Part shown: one piece after another, positions 14,513 to 23,993 of the stretch | Numbering within the stretch: the first letter of the stretch is position 1 | Layout: every line of letters starts with the position of its first letter | Source: an uncultured Bacteroidota bacterium | Lineage (GTDB): Bacteria > Bacteroidota > Bacteroidia > Chitinophagales > Chitinophagaceae | Length of the DNA stretch: 43,341 bases | Direction: 5' to 3' | NCBI GenBank assembly: GCA_903906365.1 | Contig: CAIVKC010000058.1 | Location: 1-43,341 of the forward strand | Notes under the pieces: generated by a model | The model's input: only the letters and a program-made list of their open reading frames with translations | What the model was told of the DNA's origin: nothing | The model's database searches: none | Made by a program: the position numbers and the translations under genes

Positions 14513-15433
14513 ATGGCTAATAAACCACCCTACCGGATTAAAACCATTACCGAATATCACCGAATATTAGAACTCCCTAAGCCGGAACATCCCCTTGTCA
14601 GCGTGATCAATCTGGATTCGTTTACAGCAGCAGAGCTGGCAGAACCCATTAGTTTGATCTTTGATTTTTATTGCATCTCGTTAAAAAGGGATTTATACGT
14701 TCGGATCAAATATGGCCAACAGGCTTGCGATTTTGATGAAGGGGTACTTTTTTGCATGGCCCCCGGCCAGGTTTGGAGCCTTGAAACGGCAAAAAGGCAA
14801 ACAAAGAAACCATCAGGATGGATGATCCTGGTTCATCCTGATCTTTTATGGAACACACCATTGGCCAAAAACATAAAGCAATATGAATACTTCGGGTATT
14901 CTGTTTATGAATCGTTATACCTATCAGATAAGGAAGAAACCCTGTTAACAAGTATCGCGAAATATATTGAACAGGAATACCATTCCAATATTGATGAATT
15001 TAGCCAGAATGTGATCATCGCTCAACTGGAGGTTATCCTAACCTACACAAACCGGTTTTACCAGCGCCAGTTTCTTACACGGAAAATTACCAGTCACCAA
15101 ATCGTTGGCCGTGTGGAAGATGTGCTCACGAATTACTTTAACAGCGATGCCATTACCAAACACGGGTTACCCACCGTCGGATATGTTGCTGAGCAATTAA
15201 ACCTATCAGCAGGTTATTTAAGCGAGTTGCTAAAAGCAATAACCGGACAAAACACACAGCAGCATATCCATGACAAACTGATTGAAAAAGCAAAAGAACA
15301 ATTATCCACAACAGGGCTTTCGGTCAGTGAAATTGCTTACGAATTAGGATTCGAACATGCGCAATCTTTCAACAAGCTATTTAAGGCTAAAACCAATGTT
15401 ACACCGGGAGAATTCAGGGCGTCTTTTAATTAA
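14513..15433 (+). CDS. AraC-family transcriptional regulator
   Basis: The 306-residue product has a C-terminal double helix-turn-helix of the AraC/XylS family. GYVAEQLNLSAGYLSELLKA is the first helix pair; GLSVSEIAYELGFEHAQSFN followed by KLFKAKTNVTPGEFR is the second, more conserved one. The N-terminal 190 residues resemble the cupin-like sensor of Bacteroidetes AraC proteins (DEGVLFCMAPGQVWSLE). The ligand is unknown. The preceding NmrA-type gene, 830 bp away on the same strand, may be a target but could equally be unrelated. Confidence 0.9.
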   Translation: MANKPPYRIKTITEYHRILELPKPEHPLVSVINLDSFTAAELAEPISLIFDFYCISLKRDLYVRIKYGQQACDFDEGVLFCMAPGQVWSLETAKRQTKKPSGWMILVHPDLLWNTPLAKNIKQYEYFGYSVYESLYLSDKEETLLTSIAKYIEQEYHSNIDEFSQNVIIAQLEVILTYTNRFYQRQFLTRKITSHQIVGRVEDVLTNYFNSDAITKHGLPTVGYVAEQLNLSAGYLSELLKAITGQNTQQHIHDKLIEKAKEQLSTTGLSVSEIAYELGFEHAQSFNKLFKAKTNVTPGEFRASFN

Positions 15434-15614
15434 CCGGATAGTCCTAACTGATAATTAATTCGACGCATTTTGAGTATCCCGCGCTATCCACTTTCAACCA
15501 AAGATCGCTATTGGGAAAATTAATAATGACGTCGTGCAATAGGTATTTGGCTGAATCTATCTATTCCTATAAAATAATTGCACTACATTCACCAAACAAG
15601 CATCAAACAAAGAA

Positions 15615-16943
15615 ATGAATGTTTTTACAAACGTAACAGGACTGAAACGCACAATTGGAGTTTTTGGACTGGCTTGTGCAGTAGTGAATATAACTGTTGG
15701 TACTGGAATATTTGTATTGCCAGCACTGGTTGCTGAACATATGGGTGCCGCCGCCATCATCTGTTTCTTTCTTTGCGGTTTGTTGATTTTTCTAATTGGC
15801 TTATGCTTTGCCGAAGTGGGCAGTAAGGTTACAGGAAGTGGAGGTACTTACACGTATATTGAAACCGCCTTCGGCCCCTTTTTTGGATTTTTAGCAAACA
15901 ATATATTCTGGTTTGGCTCTGGTGTTCTATCGGATGCTGCAGTAGCCAATGGATTGTCCAAAACCTTGGGTTCATTTTTCCCGTTTGTAGATTCATCAGC
16001 ATTTCGCCCTATCTTCTTTTTGTTTCTTTTTGGCGGTTTAGCCTTAATCAATATCCGAAGCACAAACAATGGGGTAAAATTTGTCATTTATACCACTTTA
16101 GCTAAACTATTTCCCCTGTTTCTTCTAATTTCCTTTGGTTTGAGCCATATATCCATTGCAAATCTACAATGGACAGATTCGTTTACAATTCATGATGTTG
16201 GAGCCACATCTCTTATTTTGTTTTTTGCTTTTCTTGGCATAGAGACAGTTGTCAGTAACAGTGGCGAAATTAAAAACCCTTCACGTGTAATACCCCTCGG
16301 AATTCTATCGGGAATATCTGTTGTATTGTTGTTGTATGTTTCCATTCAGCTGATTTCCCAGGGCATTTTGGGTCACAACTTGGTTACATACAAAGATGCA
16401 CCACTCTCTGAAGTATCCAAGAGACTTTTTGGCTATATTGGTATTTCGCTGGTCAGCATAGGTATTGTCATTTCGATGTTGGGAAACCTTAGCGGAGAAA
16501 TTTTGGCCATTCCCAGAGTCATTTTCGCGGGCGCAAGAAATGGTATCTTTCCGGCAATTTTAGGAAAAGTACATCCTACCTATTTCACACCCTATATTTC
16601 CATTGCCATTTATGCTACCATGGGATATTTTTTGTCAGTATTTGGAACATTGAAGCAATTACTTGTGTTATCCAGCGCCTCCACGCTATTAATATACTTG
16701 GGGGTGGTGTTTGCAACCATGAGGCTTCGTTATAAAAGTCCAAGTTCAACAGAAAAAGCATTTACCATTCCCGGTGGTTTACTTGTTCCCATATTAGCTA
16801 CGATGGGCATTTTGTGGTTACTTTCAAATTTAAGTAAAGAAGAAATGATAGGAACTACCATAGCATTGCTAGTTCTATCGCTTATATATTTTTTTATGAA
16901 ATGGTTTAAGAAAAAACAACTAATGAACCCTATACAACAATAA
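15615..16943 (+). CDS. APC-superfamily amino-acid permease
   Basis: The 442-residue polytopic protein starts with VFGLACAVVNITVGTGIFVLP, the TM1 motif of amino acid/polyamine permeases with the unwound G-x-G-I-F region. About 12 hydrophobic segments follow, including AIICFFLCGLLIFLIGLCFA, the conserved FFAFLGIETVVSNSGEIKNPSR after TM6, and a loop with IPRVIFAGARNGIFP. It should import amino acids or related amines by cation coupling; substrate cannot be read from sequence. It stands alone in the operon sense. A TTTG at 15546 is 19 bp from a TATAAAAT, a weak promoter match. Confidence 0.88.
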   Translation: MNVFTNVTGLKRTIGVFGLACAVVNITVGTGIFVLPALVAEHMGAAAIICFFLCGLLIFLIGLCFAEVGSKVTGSGGTYTYIETAFGPFFGFLANNIFWFGSGVLSDAAVANGLSKTLGSFFPFVDSSAFRPIFFLFLFGGLALINIRSTNNGVKFVIYTTLAKLFPLFLLISFGLSHISIANLQWTDSFTIHDVGATSLILFFAFLGIETVVSNSGEIKNPSRVIPLGILSGISVVLLLYVSIQLISQGILGHNLVTYKDAPLSEVSKRLFGYIGISLVSIGIVISMLGNLSGEILAIPRVIFAGARNGIFPAILGKVHPTYFTPYISIAIYATMGYFLSVFGTLKQLLVLSSASTLLIYLGVVFATMRLRYKSPSSTEKAFTIPGGLLVPILATMGILWLLSNLSKEEMIGTTIALLVLSLIYFFMKWFKKKQLMNPIQQ

Positions 16944-17361
16944 GACAAGCCATAGTATGCAGTAAACTTTTCTTACTTATTGTTTTGCGGTAAAAATAAT
17001 TGTGTCGCCATCAAAAAACCAAAGGCCCCTACCTGATAAGGAATAGGTTGGTAAACAGGTTAAATCTTATTAAAACTGATATTGCCCATATATCTGGAAG
17101 GCTTACTGATATTTCTTACTGTATCTTACTAAAATAAACCAAAATTAAAATGCAATTTAGAGTTCACTTCCAGCATTAATACAGTTTGCATATCAAGCAT
17201 ACATGTTAATATTATCTGCGCAAACTGATTACTTTAGAACATAACTATTCTTTTGTACTTTTACCGGAGAGGCTATGAATGAACGTTTTCCAAATACGTC
17301 AAAAAAGACCAATTCAAGGCCTTAATAGATAATCAATTCAAAATATTTTTACCCGCATATT
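16944..17361. other. Gene-free interval
   Basis: AT-rich, multiple stops in all frames. No terminator with a clear T run and no RNA gene recognised. Confidence 0.4.
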
Positions 17362-17817
17362 ATGGAAATTATTTTAAAACCCATTGCCACAGTCAGCAAC
17401 TCACGCAAGGAACCTGTTGATGACCATTGGAGTGAAATAATTTCAACCATTACGCTTTCTGATCATGTACCTTCCGAAGCTTTTAACCACATTGAAGCTT
17501 TTTCCCACCTAGAAATTATCTTTTTTATGAACCAGGTTAAAAATGACAATGTTATTTTTTGTGGACGACCAAGGGGCAACCCCAATTATCCTATGGTTGG
17601 TATTTTTGGACAACGTAAAAAAGACAGACCAAACCAGATAGGACTCTGTACGGTAGAACTTCTTGCGCATCAAGACAGGTGGATCAAAGTAAAGAACCTG
17701 GATGCAATTGATGGTACACCCATTTTAGATATCAAACCGGTCTTTAAAGAATTCAAACCGGCGGGAGAAATTCAACAACCTCTTTGGGTTGCAGACTTAA
17801 TGAAAAATTATTGGTAA
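17362..17817 (+). CDS. TsaA/TrmO-like tRNA methyltransferase (UPF0066)
   Basis: The 151-residue protein matches the TsaA beta-barrel fold. It begins LKPIATVSN and contains FNHIEAFSHLEIIFFM, FCGRPRGNPNYPMVGIFGQR, RPNQIGLCTVELL and IDGTPILDIKPVF. In E. coli TrmO the family N6-methylates t6A37 of tRNA-Thr using S-adenosylmethionine. The R-P-x-x-x-x-G (here DRPNQIG) and D-G-T-P-x-L-D-I-K-P signatures are intact. It is shorter than E. coli TrmO (about 235 residues), lacking its C-terminal domain, so the exact substrate is uncertain. Confidence 0.87.
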   Translation: MEIILKPIATVSNSRKEPVDDHWSEIISTITLSDHVPSEAFNHIEAFSHLEIIFFMNQVKNDNVIFCGRPRGNPNYPMVGIFGQRKKDRPNQIGLCTVELLAHQDRWIKVKNLDAIDGTPILDIKPVFKEFKPAGEIQQPLWVADLMKNYW

Positions 17818-17963
17818 AAACGATCCTGTTGCTAAAACTCTTCTTGTATCCCGCCAAAAGTAAATTATACCCACAGCAAAAATCGTTCTATTTCACAAGG
17901 ATACTTTTTTAGGGGTTATCGCTTAATACCAGGGTGGTTTTAACCGGCTGTTTTGATTATCCA

Positions 17964-18455
17964 TTATTTTTTTGTCTTGGTCTTCATCTTCACTTTTGTG
18001 GTGGCTTTTTTTTCAGAAACTGATTTTACAATTGTCTGCCCGGAAACAATTAGGTCTGAATTTTTGACTTTTGATAAAGAATTTGCGTAAGCCTCGTTCA
18101 CGAGTTTTTGGATATACTCTTTTGGGAAATTATTTTTGTCTGTCACAAGGATGTAGCGATACTGATTCCCATTTCCTATAAGCATCTTTTGTGGATCTGA
18201 AATTTCGCTTCCCCAATAAAAACCAAAATGAACATTTTTACTTAAACGCCCCACCGCAATGGAACAAATTGTATGCCCCACTTTTTCTGTCGGACTCCAG
18301 CCAAAAGCAACGGCATTATAGTTGTCGTAGATTAGTTCGTTAGCCTGAGGGCATAAGTCCCAGGCAAAGTCCCGAAGCCACATAACTAAATCTGTTATCT
18401 CATTCCCAAAGGGTTCAAGAAACGTCAATAGCTCCCTTTTTTGTTCCTTACTCAT
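17964..18455 (-). CDS. DUF1801 (YdhG-like) protein
   Basis: The 163-residue product has the DUF1801 pattern. LCPQANELIYDNYNAVAFGW is followed by ICSIAVGRLSKNVHFGFYWG and, later, RYILVTDKNNFPKEYIQKLV. The family is small, cytoplasmic and functionally poorly defined (frataxin-like fold). The C-terminal 25 residues are Lys/Thr-rich (KATTKVKMKTKTKK) and probably disordered or nucleic-acid binding. Confidence 0.82.
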   Translation of the reverse strand: MSKEQKRELLTFLEPFGNEITDLVMWLRDFAWDLCPQANELIYDNYNAVAFGWSPTEKVGHTICSIAVGRLSKNVHFGFYWGSEISDPQKMLIGNGNQYRYILVTDKNNFPKEYIQKLVNEAYANSLSKVKNSDLIVSGQTIVKSVSEKKATTKVKMKTKTKK

Positions 18456-19795
18456 ATTTCGAAATATTTTAGGTCAGCTAATTGCTTAAGTGGGAAGTAT
18501 CTTTGAGTGTTGTAACTTATACGTTTCCGACGACAATTGAAATGGAGCAAATCCTAAAATTGAATATAATTCCCTTTCTTTAAGAAGAATTTACCCGAAT
18601 GGTAAACTAATATCTACATGGATGCCAACGGGACCTGAAAGCTTATGGCCGCTTTGGCATAGTAATCAATCGCGTGAACATTTCCGAGGGCTTGAAACCA
18701 CTTCCTGTAAAAGATACCCCTTAATAGTCTCTCTGGTGATTGGATTACATTAAAGGAATATTGTAATTCAATAGCCGGATTACTAATTTAATGAATAATC
18801 GGCATAATCCAGCGGTAGCCTATTCCAAAGGATTATTATATTAACATTTAATAAATAAAATTAATATTCCGATATGACACTAGAATCACCTATACCCAAG
18901 GATAGGTGGAAAATCTGATAATTTATACCAAGGAGGATTGCTTTCCAGTTTTACAGATTGAATGCTTTGGAAGAAAAGTTACCTGCAATAAGGGTCTACA
19001 TCCATTGATGGTTCCATATTGACGCCGGTTTGCAAAGGAATTACGGGATTGTTATCATAAATACCCGTCTTATCTTCATTTTTTTTCAAGTCGACCCTTT
19101 ATAAAACTTTCTGCCTCTTCGCCCTTCAGCATTTTTTTGAGGGTCATTAAAAACTGCTAAGGGTACCCCTTCATAAGCACGATTATGACTTTATTCAATG
19201 TAATCTTCACCGACTATATTGCATCGGGCTAAATAAATAATAGATAGAACAGGAGAAAACAATTAGAGGGCAGGCTTCGGGCATAAAGACAATTGGGCTG
19301 AAAAACAGGCAATAATCCAAACTCCCGCCGCCAGGAAACATCGATCGTGGTCAACTTAACAGCATCAACGGTTAAACCATTGGGACTTCCTGTGGAATCA
19401 ATCCTGGTATTGATCCGATACATCCGTATTGAATTACCTGAGTTTCCCCATGTGAGATGTCGCGCTTTTATAAAATTAGCAGGCCCTGTAATTTTAAGGT
19501 CGCTTAGGCCATTTATGTCACAAAAATGTCCACCTATTTTTCATAGCAAATGACTTCCACCAGTAAAATACCACACCTGGTGAAATCATGATAGCGGCAC
19601 ACTAGTAAATCAAAAGTCGCCGTCAAAATGCACTGATTTCAGTGAAAACATATCTACCTAAATTCTTATACCCTTTTTTTAAATAAGTTACCTAACTACC
19701 CAATTCAAATCCTCCTATAACTATAATCATCTTACACTCAAGCCCGGCAATATTTACAATGAACTAGTCCATATTTCATCGGGACGCTCATGCAA
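18456..19795. other. 1.3-kb region without an intact gene
   Basis: No intact gene is supported. A perfect 7-bp hairpin CACCTAT/ATAGGTG is at 18887-18908 without a T run. On the minus strand, an open stretch from about 19540 to 19229 reads like real protein in its middle (KITGPANFIKARHLTWGNSG, NTRIDSTGSPNGLTVDAVKL). It starts after a stop and has no good initiation codon or known family, so it may be a decayed gene. The rest is AT-rich with frequent stops. Confidence 0.4.
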
Positions 19796-19996
19796 TTAGT
19801 CTTGTGTTTCTAGCTGGAAAATTAATTCGACATTTGTCCCGAAAACTTTCGCCATCTTTAACGCAAGCACTGTGGAGGGAATAAACTTTCCTGTTTCAAT
19901 TGAGTTAACTGACTGCCTCGATATACCGATTTTTCCGGCAAGATCCTCCTGTGTCCAGTCCTTCTTAGCACGTTCCACCTTTAAAGTGTTTTTCAT
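19796..19996 (-). CDS. Small Xre-family repressor
   Basis: Start at ATG 19996 gives 66 residues that are almost only a helix-turn-helix: KVERAKKDWTQEDLAGKIGI, SRQSVNSIETGKFIPSTVLA and VFGTNVELIFQL. This is the YgzD/HigA-like small Cro/C1 type often paired with a membrane protein. The ATG overlaps the stop of the upstream membrane-protein gene by 4 bp (ATGA), so both are co-translated. It likely represses the operon promoter at 20413-20442. Confidence 0.88.
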   Translation of the reverse strand: MKNTLKVERAKKDWTQEDLAGKIGISRQSVNSIETGKFIPSTVLALKMAKVFGTNVELIFQLETQD

Positions 19997-20388
19997 ATTC
20001 CGTATTTTTTTTTCGAAATGAACCAACCAACAAAATAAAACAGCCAACAAAAAACCACCAGATTCGCATAACCAAACCAGCCCGGTTTCGAAATATCACA
20101 AAGGCTTAGCAAAAACAAGATCATGATTAACATGGTTGTTAATGAAAATCCGATTACGACAGCCTCCAGGTGTACCCTTTGTTTCACTTCGTCCATTACC
20201 GAAAAGCATCTGATTAATTTAAAAATAAAAACGGAGAAAGTAATTATTGGCACAAAAGCAATAATTATCGAAACAGGCTGCCCTATTAGACGATGATTTA
20301 AAATCCATACTGCCGGTAAATAGGTGGCTACGTGGATGAGGGCGAAAATAGACACGTTTCGTTTCACATCTTTTTTAGATTGTTCCAT
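19993..20388 (-). CDS. Small four-helix membrane protein
   Basis: The 131-residue protein has four hydrophobic segments, about residues 12-31, 39-58, 78-95 and 104-124 (for example ISIIIAFVPIITFSVFIF-like and LVVFCWLFYFVGWFI stretches), and a charged N-terminus MEQSKKDVKRN. No enzymatic motif is seen. It is the first gene of a two-gene operon with the small Xre regulator, an arrangement common in Bacteroidota and Firmicutes. Its function is unknown. A strong promoter lies 25 bp upstream. Confidence 0.75.
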   Translation of the reverse strand: MEQSKKDVKRNVSIFALIHVATYLPAVWILNHRLIGQPVSIIIAFVPIITFSVFIFKLIRCFSVMDEVKQRVHLEAVVIGFSLTTMLIMILFLLSLCDISKPGWFGYANLVVFCWLFYFVGWFISKKKYGI

Positions 20389-20412
20389 AATGTTTAATAA
20401 TTTAATTGGTTA

Positions 20413-20442
20413 CAAAGATAAGTAAACATTTCTAATTGTCAA
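20413..20442 (-). promoter_or_regulatory. Bacteroidetes-type promoter of the membrane-protein/Xre operon
   Basis: On the minus strand TTG (20442-20440) is followed by exactly 19 bases and then TATCTTTG (20420-20413), a full match to the -33/-7 consensus TTTG-N19-TAnnTTTG except for the first T. AAAGATA and TATCTTT around it form an inverted repeat, so the small Xre protein may bind here. Confidence 0.72.
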
Positions 20443-20884
20443 GCTATCTTTACTTTTAGTATAGTAAACAAGTCTTTTAATTGAATTTCAACTAATAACA
20501 CGGTCATTTTAGGGAGTTTTCCTTTTATACTCGTTTTTCAACCGCTGCAAATGGCCCGGCATTAGCTTATTTGGCGGCATTTGACAAAGTCCAAAAGAAC
20601 CGGTGCCAGATATAGGTAGAAAAGTTGAAAAATGTAGTAGCCGGGATTATCCGTCCGTCTACAGGGAAGGCTTTATAAAGTCCAGGTTATCAAAGAAGCC
20701 TGTCATTTTTCATTAGCTTCTTTTAAGCCTGCTGGCAACTTAGGTAAGATAAGTACTGGCATCGGTTAAGTTTCCCCCAAAGCTGACTTTTATCTGGCGA
20801 TTAGATGTAACTTACCAGATTCCAGGAGCCTAACCAATAGTGTATCCTGCTTATTTGCGCCCTGGTGAATTCAAAAAAAACCCT
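20443..20884. other. Gene-free interval holding repeat copy B
   Basis: Beyond the dispersed repeat listed separately, no coding or RNA feature is seen between the operon promoter and the 96-residue gene. Confidence 0.4.
20549..20660. repeat. Dispersed intergenic repeat, copy B
   Basis: Matches 3094-3212 in block order: GGCATT..., TTGGCGGCATTTGACAAAG, ACCGGTGC, GATA, AAAAGTTGAAAA, GGGATTATCCGTCCGTC. Divergence is moderate. Like copy A it sits beside a two-gene minus-strand operon with a DNA-binding protein. Confidence 0.5.
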
Positions 20885-21172
20885 ATGCCACAAAATACCT
20901 CTGATGAATACAAACTAAATTACATAAGGAAAAAACTTTTTCATCTGGCTTATTTTTCACGGGAACGAGACCAAAGCAGTGTTTCCAAATTGATTGCTTT
21001 GATAATCACCCACCCGGAACCTGACCAAACCCTGCTCACCTGGGTCGTGCATCCTGCTTTAAAAGCAAATAAAAACGCTTACAGCGAGGTGAATTCAGCC
21101 ATTTCAGATGCTGTTTATGAATTAAAAATCCCGTTGAATCTCGAGGATGCTTTTGTTTACCCCAATGATTGA
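20885..21172 (+). CDS. Hypothetical protein (96 residues)
   Basis: ATG 20885 (MPQNTSDEYKLNYIRKKLFH) is preferred; an upstream ATG at 20840 adds 15 residues of low-complexity sequence. The protein is soluble and helical, with SVSKLIALIITHPEPDQTLL and AYSEVNSAISDAVYELKIPL. No family recognised. Nothing around it suggests a function. Confidence 0.5.
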   Translation: MPQNTSDEYKLNYIRKKLFHLAYFSRERDQSSVSKLIALIITHPEPDQTLLTWVVHPALKANKNAYSEVNSAISDAVYELKIPLNLEDAFVYPND

Positions 21173-21820
21173 AAAAAGGCCAAACCATTACTAGTGAAAC
21201 GGTTGTCATGATTATGCATTGTCCTGCATCCTTCCCGGATACCAATCGAATTGAATTAACGGATTGGAAGTATTGTATAGGCTGCCGAAGTATTATAGGC
21301 CATATCAGAAAAGACTATTAACCACTCTTATTGACGGATTTCAATCCATGTTCCAGATCAATTATTTACGGGTACCTGATACGGGTTCTTTGCCCGGCAG
21401 TCAATGCTGGTGAGCCTGTTAAATCCACAATGCCCTTAATCAAAGGGTGACGTGTTGTCTTCTGCAGATTATACCAGTGCCATTAAATTCCTGCAGCAAA
21501 AACGTTGAGGTTTTTCTCGAAAACAAAGCGATGGCATTCAGCTTTAAGGGCGTGTTTCCTTTTGCGATGATATAGCCGGCTGACCGGAGGAAATATCCAG
21601 AACAGATGACTATTTTTTTGGCATGATCTGTTCATTTTCGTTTCGATTCTGAGGGGCCGGTAACCTACAAATAAAAGTGACCCAATGAAATTTTAATAAA
21701 ATCAGCAAGGTATAAACCCAACAAAAAGAGTCTACCTTAGCTTTCAATTCCATATGCCACGATAAGCTGCCGGCACAGGCAGGCGATAAAATAAAACCAT
21801 TCTATTAATATCCGTTTCGA
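21173..21820. other. Gene-free interval, possibly decayed
   Basis: Only short frames, the best being about 37 codons from near 21208 (MIMHCPASFP...). No repeat or RNA gene recognised. The base composition starts to rise in G+C toward the next gene. Confidence 0.4.
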
Positions 21821-23320
21821 ATGACAAAGTTGACACTATCGGCAATTTTCATTTTTTGGTTGACCAATGCCTATTGCCAGTATAAAACCATTGTATATAA
21901 GGCTAGTGATGAGGACTTTGTTAACCCTGAGCGCGGGTTTTATATCCCCACAGAAACAAAAGCCAGCCATTTTAAGTCCCTGGATGTTGATAAAATTGCA
22001 AAATACCGGCTGACCTACCAGCATGTGGGTAAAGCCACCTATAGCGTAAGAATCAGTCTGCTGTACCGTGCATATGAATTGGATACCTTTAAGGACCGGC
22101 CGCTTTCCACCGAGTTTCTTGACAATGTGCAAAAAGACCTGGATGCGGTGCGCCTGGCGGGCTTAAAAGTAATTCTTCGATTCGCCTATACCAACTCAGC
22201 CAAATCCGGAAATTGCAGGGATGCCTACCATATCTGCCCTCCCTACGGTGACGCCCCGGTTCCCATTGTAATGCAGCACATAGCCCAATTAAAGCCATTG
22301 CTTCAAAAAAATGCGGATGTTATTGCCGTTCTCCAGGAGGGCTTTATCGGCATTTGGGGTGAAAACTATTTTACGGATTATTTTGGAGATGCCTCAAACA
22401 ATGGAACTGGCAGGATATTAGACAGCAGCTGGACCCTAAGAGGCGCTTTGTTAAAAGCCCTATTGGACGCGCTGCCCGGTAGCCGTATGGTACAGGTGCG
22501 TACCCCCCAGATAAAACAAAAATTTGTGTACGGTCCATCCGGATCCGTGCTAAGCCCCCCGCTAGCCGCAAAAGAGGCTTTTAGCAATTCCTACGCTTCG
22601 AGAATCGGATTTCATAATGATTGCTTCTTATCTTCTATCGACGATTACGGCACCTATGATGATTATGGAAGTTCAACGCAACCCCGGATGCAAGCCAATG
22701 AGATACTGAGAAAATATATGGAGGCCGACAGCAAATATACCGTTGTCGGCGGCGAAACCTGTGATGATGCATACAGCCCGCAGAACGACTGCGCCCCTTT
22801 TGGCTTTGCGGAAAGGGAAATGGCCGCCATGCATTATTCCTATCTAAATTCAGCCTACAACAATGATGTGAACAATGACTGGGACTCTTTGGGTTGCATG
22901 AAAAGCATCAAATTAAAATTAGGATACCGGTTTGTTTTGAAGCAGGCCATTTTACCCCTTCAGCTTAGAAAGGGGCAGGATTTTACACTTGACATGAATC
23001 TTGAAAATGCAGGCTATGCCACCCCGTTTAATCCCAGGCCGGTAGAACTGATATTAAGAAATACAGCCACAGGCAGATTAATTAAACTGACATTAAAGAC
23101 GCAGATTCAACAGTGGTTTACCGGCCCCATTCATCTAAAGGAGGAGATTCGCATACCCCTTGAATTAGAAAGCGGCAACTATGAAGTGCTGCTGAATTTA
23201 CCGGACGGATTTAAGAGCCTGCAGGATAATCCGGCCTACAGTATCCGTTTTGCTAACGAAAACGCCTGGGAACCTGGGTCAGGTTTCAATAAACTCAACC
23301 ACGTGGTCGGTGTAAAATAA
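21821..23320 (+). CDS. Secreted DUF4874/DUF4832 protein
   Basis: The 499-residue product has a signal peptide ending near residue 20 (FIFWLTNAYCQ). It then has the DUF4874 start VNPERGFYIPTETK, with LAGLKVILRFAYTN and VLQEGFIGIWGENY in a TIM-barrel-like order. The DUF4832 half follows, with AFGFAEREM-type and YSYLNSAYNND residues and a C-terminal beta-sandwich ending in NPAYSIRFANENAWEPGSGF. Such proteins are exported by Bacteroidota and are linked by context to polysaccharide or polymer degradation; no reaction is established. The Glu in QEGF and in GGETCDDAY could be catalytic, by analogy with glycosidases only. Confidence 0.87.
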   Translation: MTKLTLSAIFIFWLTNAYCQYKTIVYKASDEDFVNPERGFYIPTETKASHFKSLDVDKIAKYRLTYQHVGKATYSVRISLLYRAYELDTFKDRPLSTEFLDNVQKDLDAVRLAGLKVILRFAYTNSAKSGNCRDAYHICPPYGDAPVPIVMQHIAQLKPLLQKNADVIAVLQEGFIGIWGENYFTDYFGDASNNGTGRILDSSWTLRGALLKALLDALPGSRMVQVRTPQIKQKFVYGPSGSVLSPPLAAKEAFSNSYASRIGFHNDCFLSSIDDYGTYDDYGSSTQPRMQANEILRKYMEADSKYTVVGGETCDDAYSPQNDCAPFGFAEREMAAMHYSYLNSAYNNDVNNDWDSLGCMKSIKLKLGYRFVLKQAILPLQLRKGQDFTLDMNLENAGYATPFNPRPVELILRNTATGRLIKLTLKTQIQQWFTGPIHLKEEIRIPLELESGNYEVLLNLPDGFKSLQDNPAYSIRFANENAWEPGSGFNKLNHVVGVK

Positions 23321-23417
23321 GGAAGCTTGGCCATTAGACCGGCTGTTAAAACACAAATGGAAGCAAGCAGGCTATGGTCTTTGGAAGACCCGGGTTCATG
23401 CAGTGAGGACAGATCTG

Positions 23418-23888
23418 TTATTGAACCTTAGTTTTCAAGATCTTCTTTAAAATAACAATTTGGCCCAGGTGGTAGTGGTTGTGTTCAATGACGCCCTGGA
23501 TATTACGGTAAAAATTGCCATATTCATCCGAAACGCTTTGCCATAATTTACTTTCGGGCATCTCTTCAATTAATCTGGCAAAGACTTCTGCATCCTGCCA
23601 GGTAATGTCCAGCAATTGTTCCCAATCTTTTTGTGACTGAATATTTGGCAGATTAAAACTGAGTTCATGTTTGGAATCCAGGGGTTTGCCGGCCAGCAAA
23701 CCGGAAACCGCATTTAAATAAAAATTCATATGGTAAACCAGGGCGGCAATGGAATGGCAGTTATAAGCCTGTTTTATCGCCAGTTCCCAGGAAATATCTG
23801 ACAATTGTTCCTTCAGGCTGGACCATGTCCAGTTTCCCCCAAAGGTCAGGTCCCGCAACTGTTTGGCAATTTGTGAAGGTAGATGCAT
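23418..23888 (-). CDS. DinB-like metalloprotein (DUF1572/DinB_2 type)
   Basis: The 156-residue protein is all-helical. It carries the metal-ligand histidines of the DinB four-helix bundle: one in NCHSIAALVYHMNFYL and the pair in IEHNHYHLGQIVILKKIL. Members serve as bacillithiol- or mycothiol-dependent S-transferases or have unknown roles. The start at 23888 (MHLPSQIAKQL) is followed by WTWSSLKEQLSD. It is transcribed in the same direction as the Xre gene upstream but is separated by about 105 bp in that order. Confidence 0.8.
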   Translation of the reverse strand: MHLPSQIAKQLRDLTFGGNWTWSSLKEQLSDISWELAIKQAYNCHSIAALVYHMNFYLNAVSGLLAGKPLDSKHELSFNLPNIQSQKDWEQLLDITWQDAEVFARLIEEMPESKLWQSVSDEYGNFYRNIQGVIEHNHYHLGQIVILKKILKTKVQ

Positions 23889-23993
23889 ATGACAGGCAAT
23901 TGTCCGTTATCATCAAATTCATCCGGAAATCCGAAAAAAAAATCAACCATTTTATGTTTCAATAGGATAATAACCAAGGACAGGGCATGAGCG

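Noticed and set aside
14335-14520. 61-codon frame before the AraC gene
   Set aside because: No Shine-Dalgarno, no family, overlaps the AraC start.
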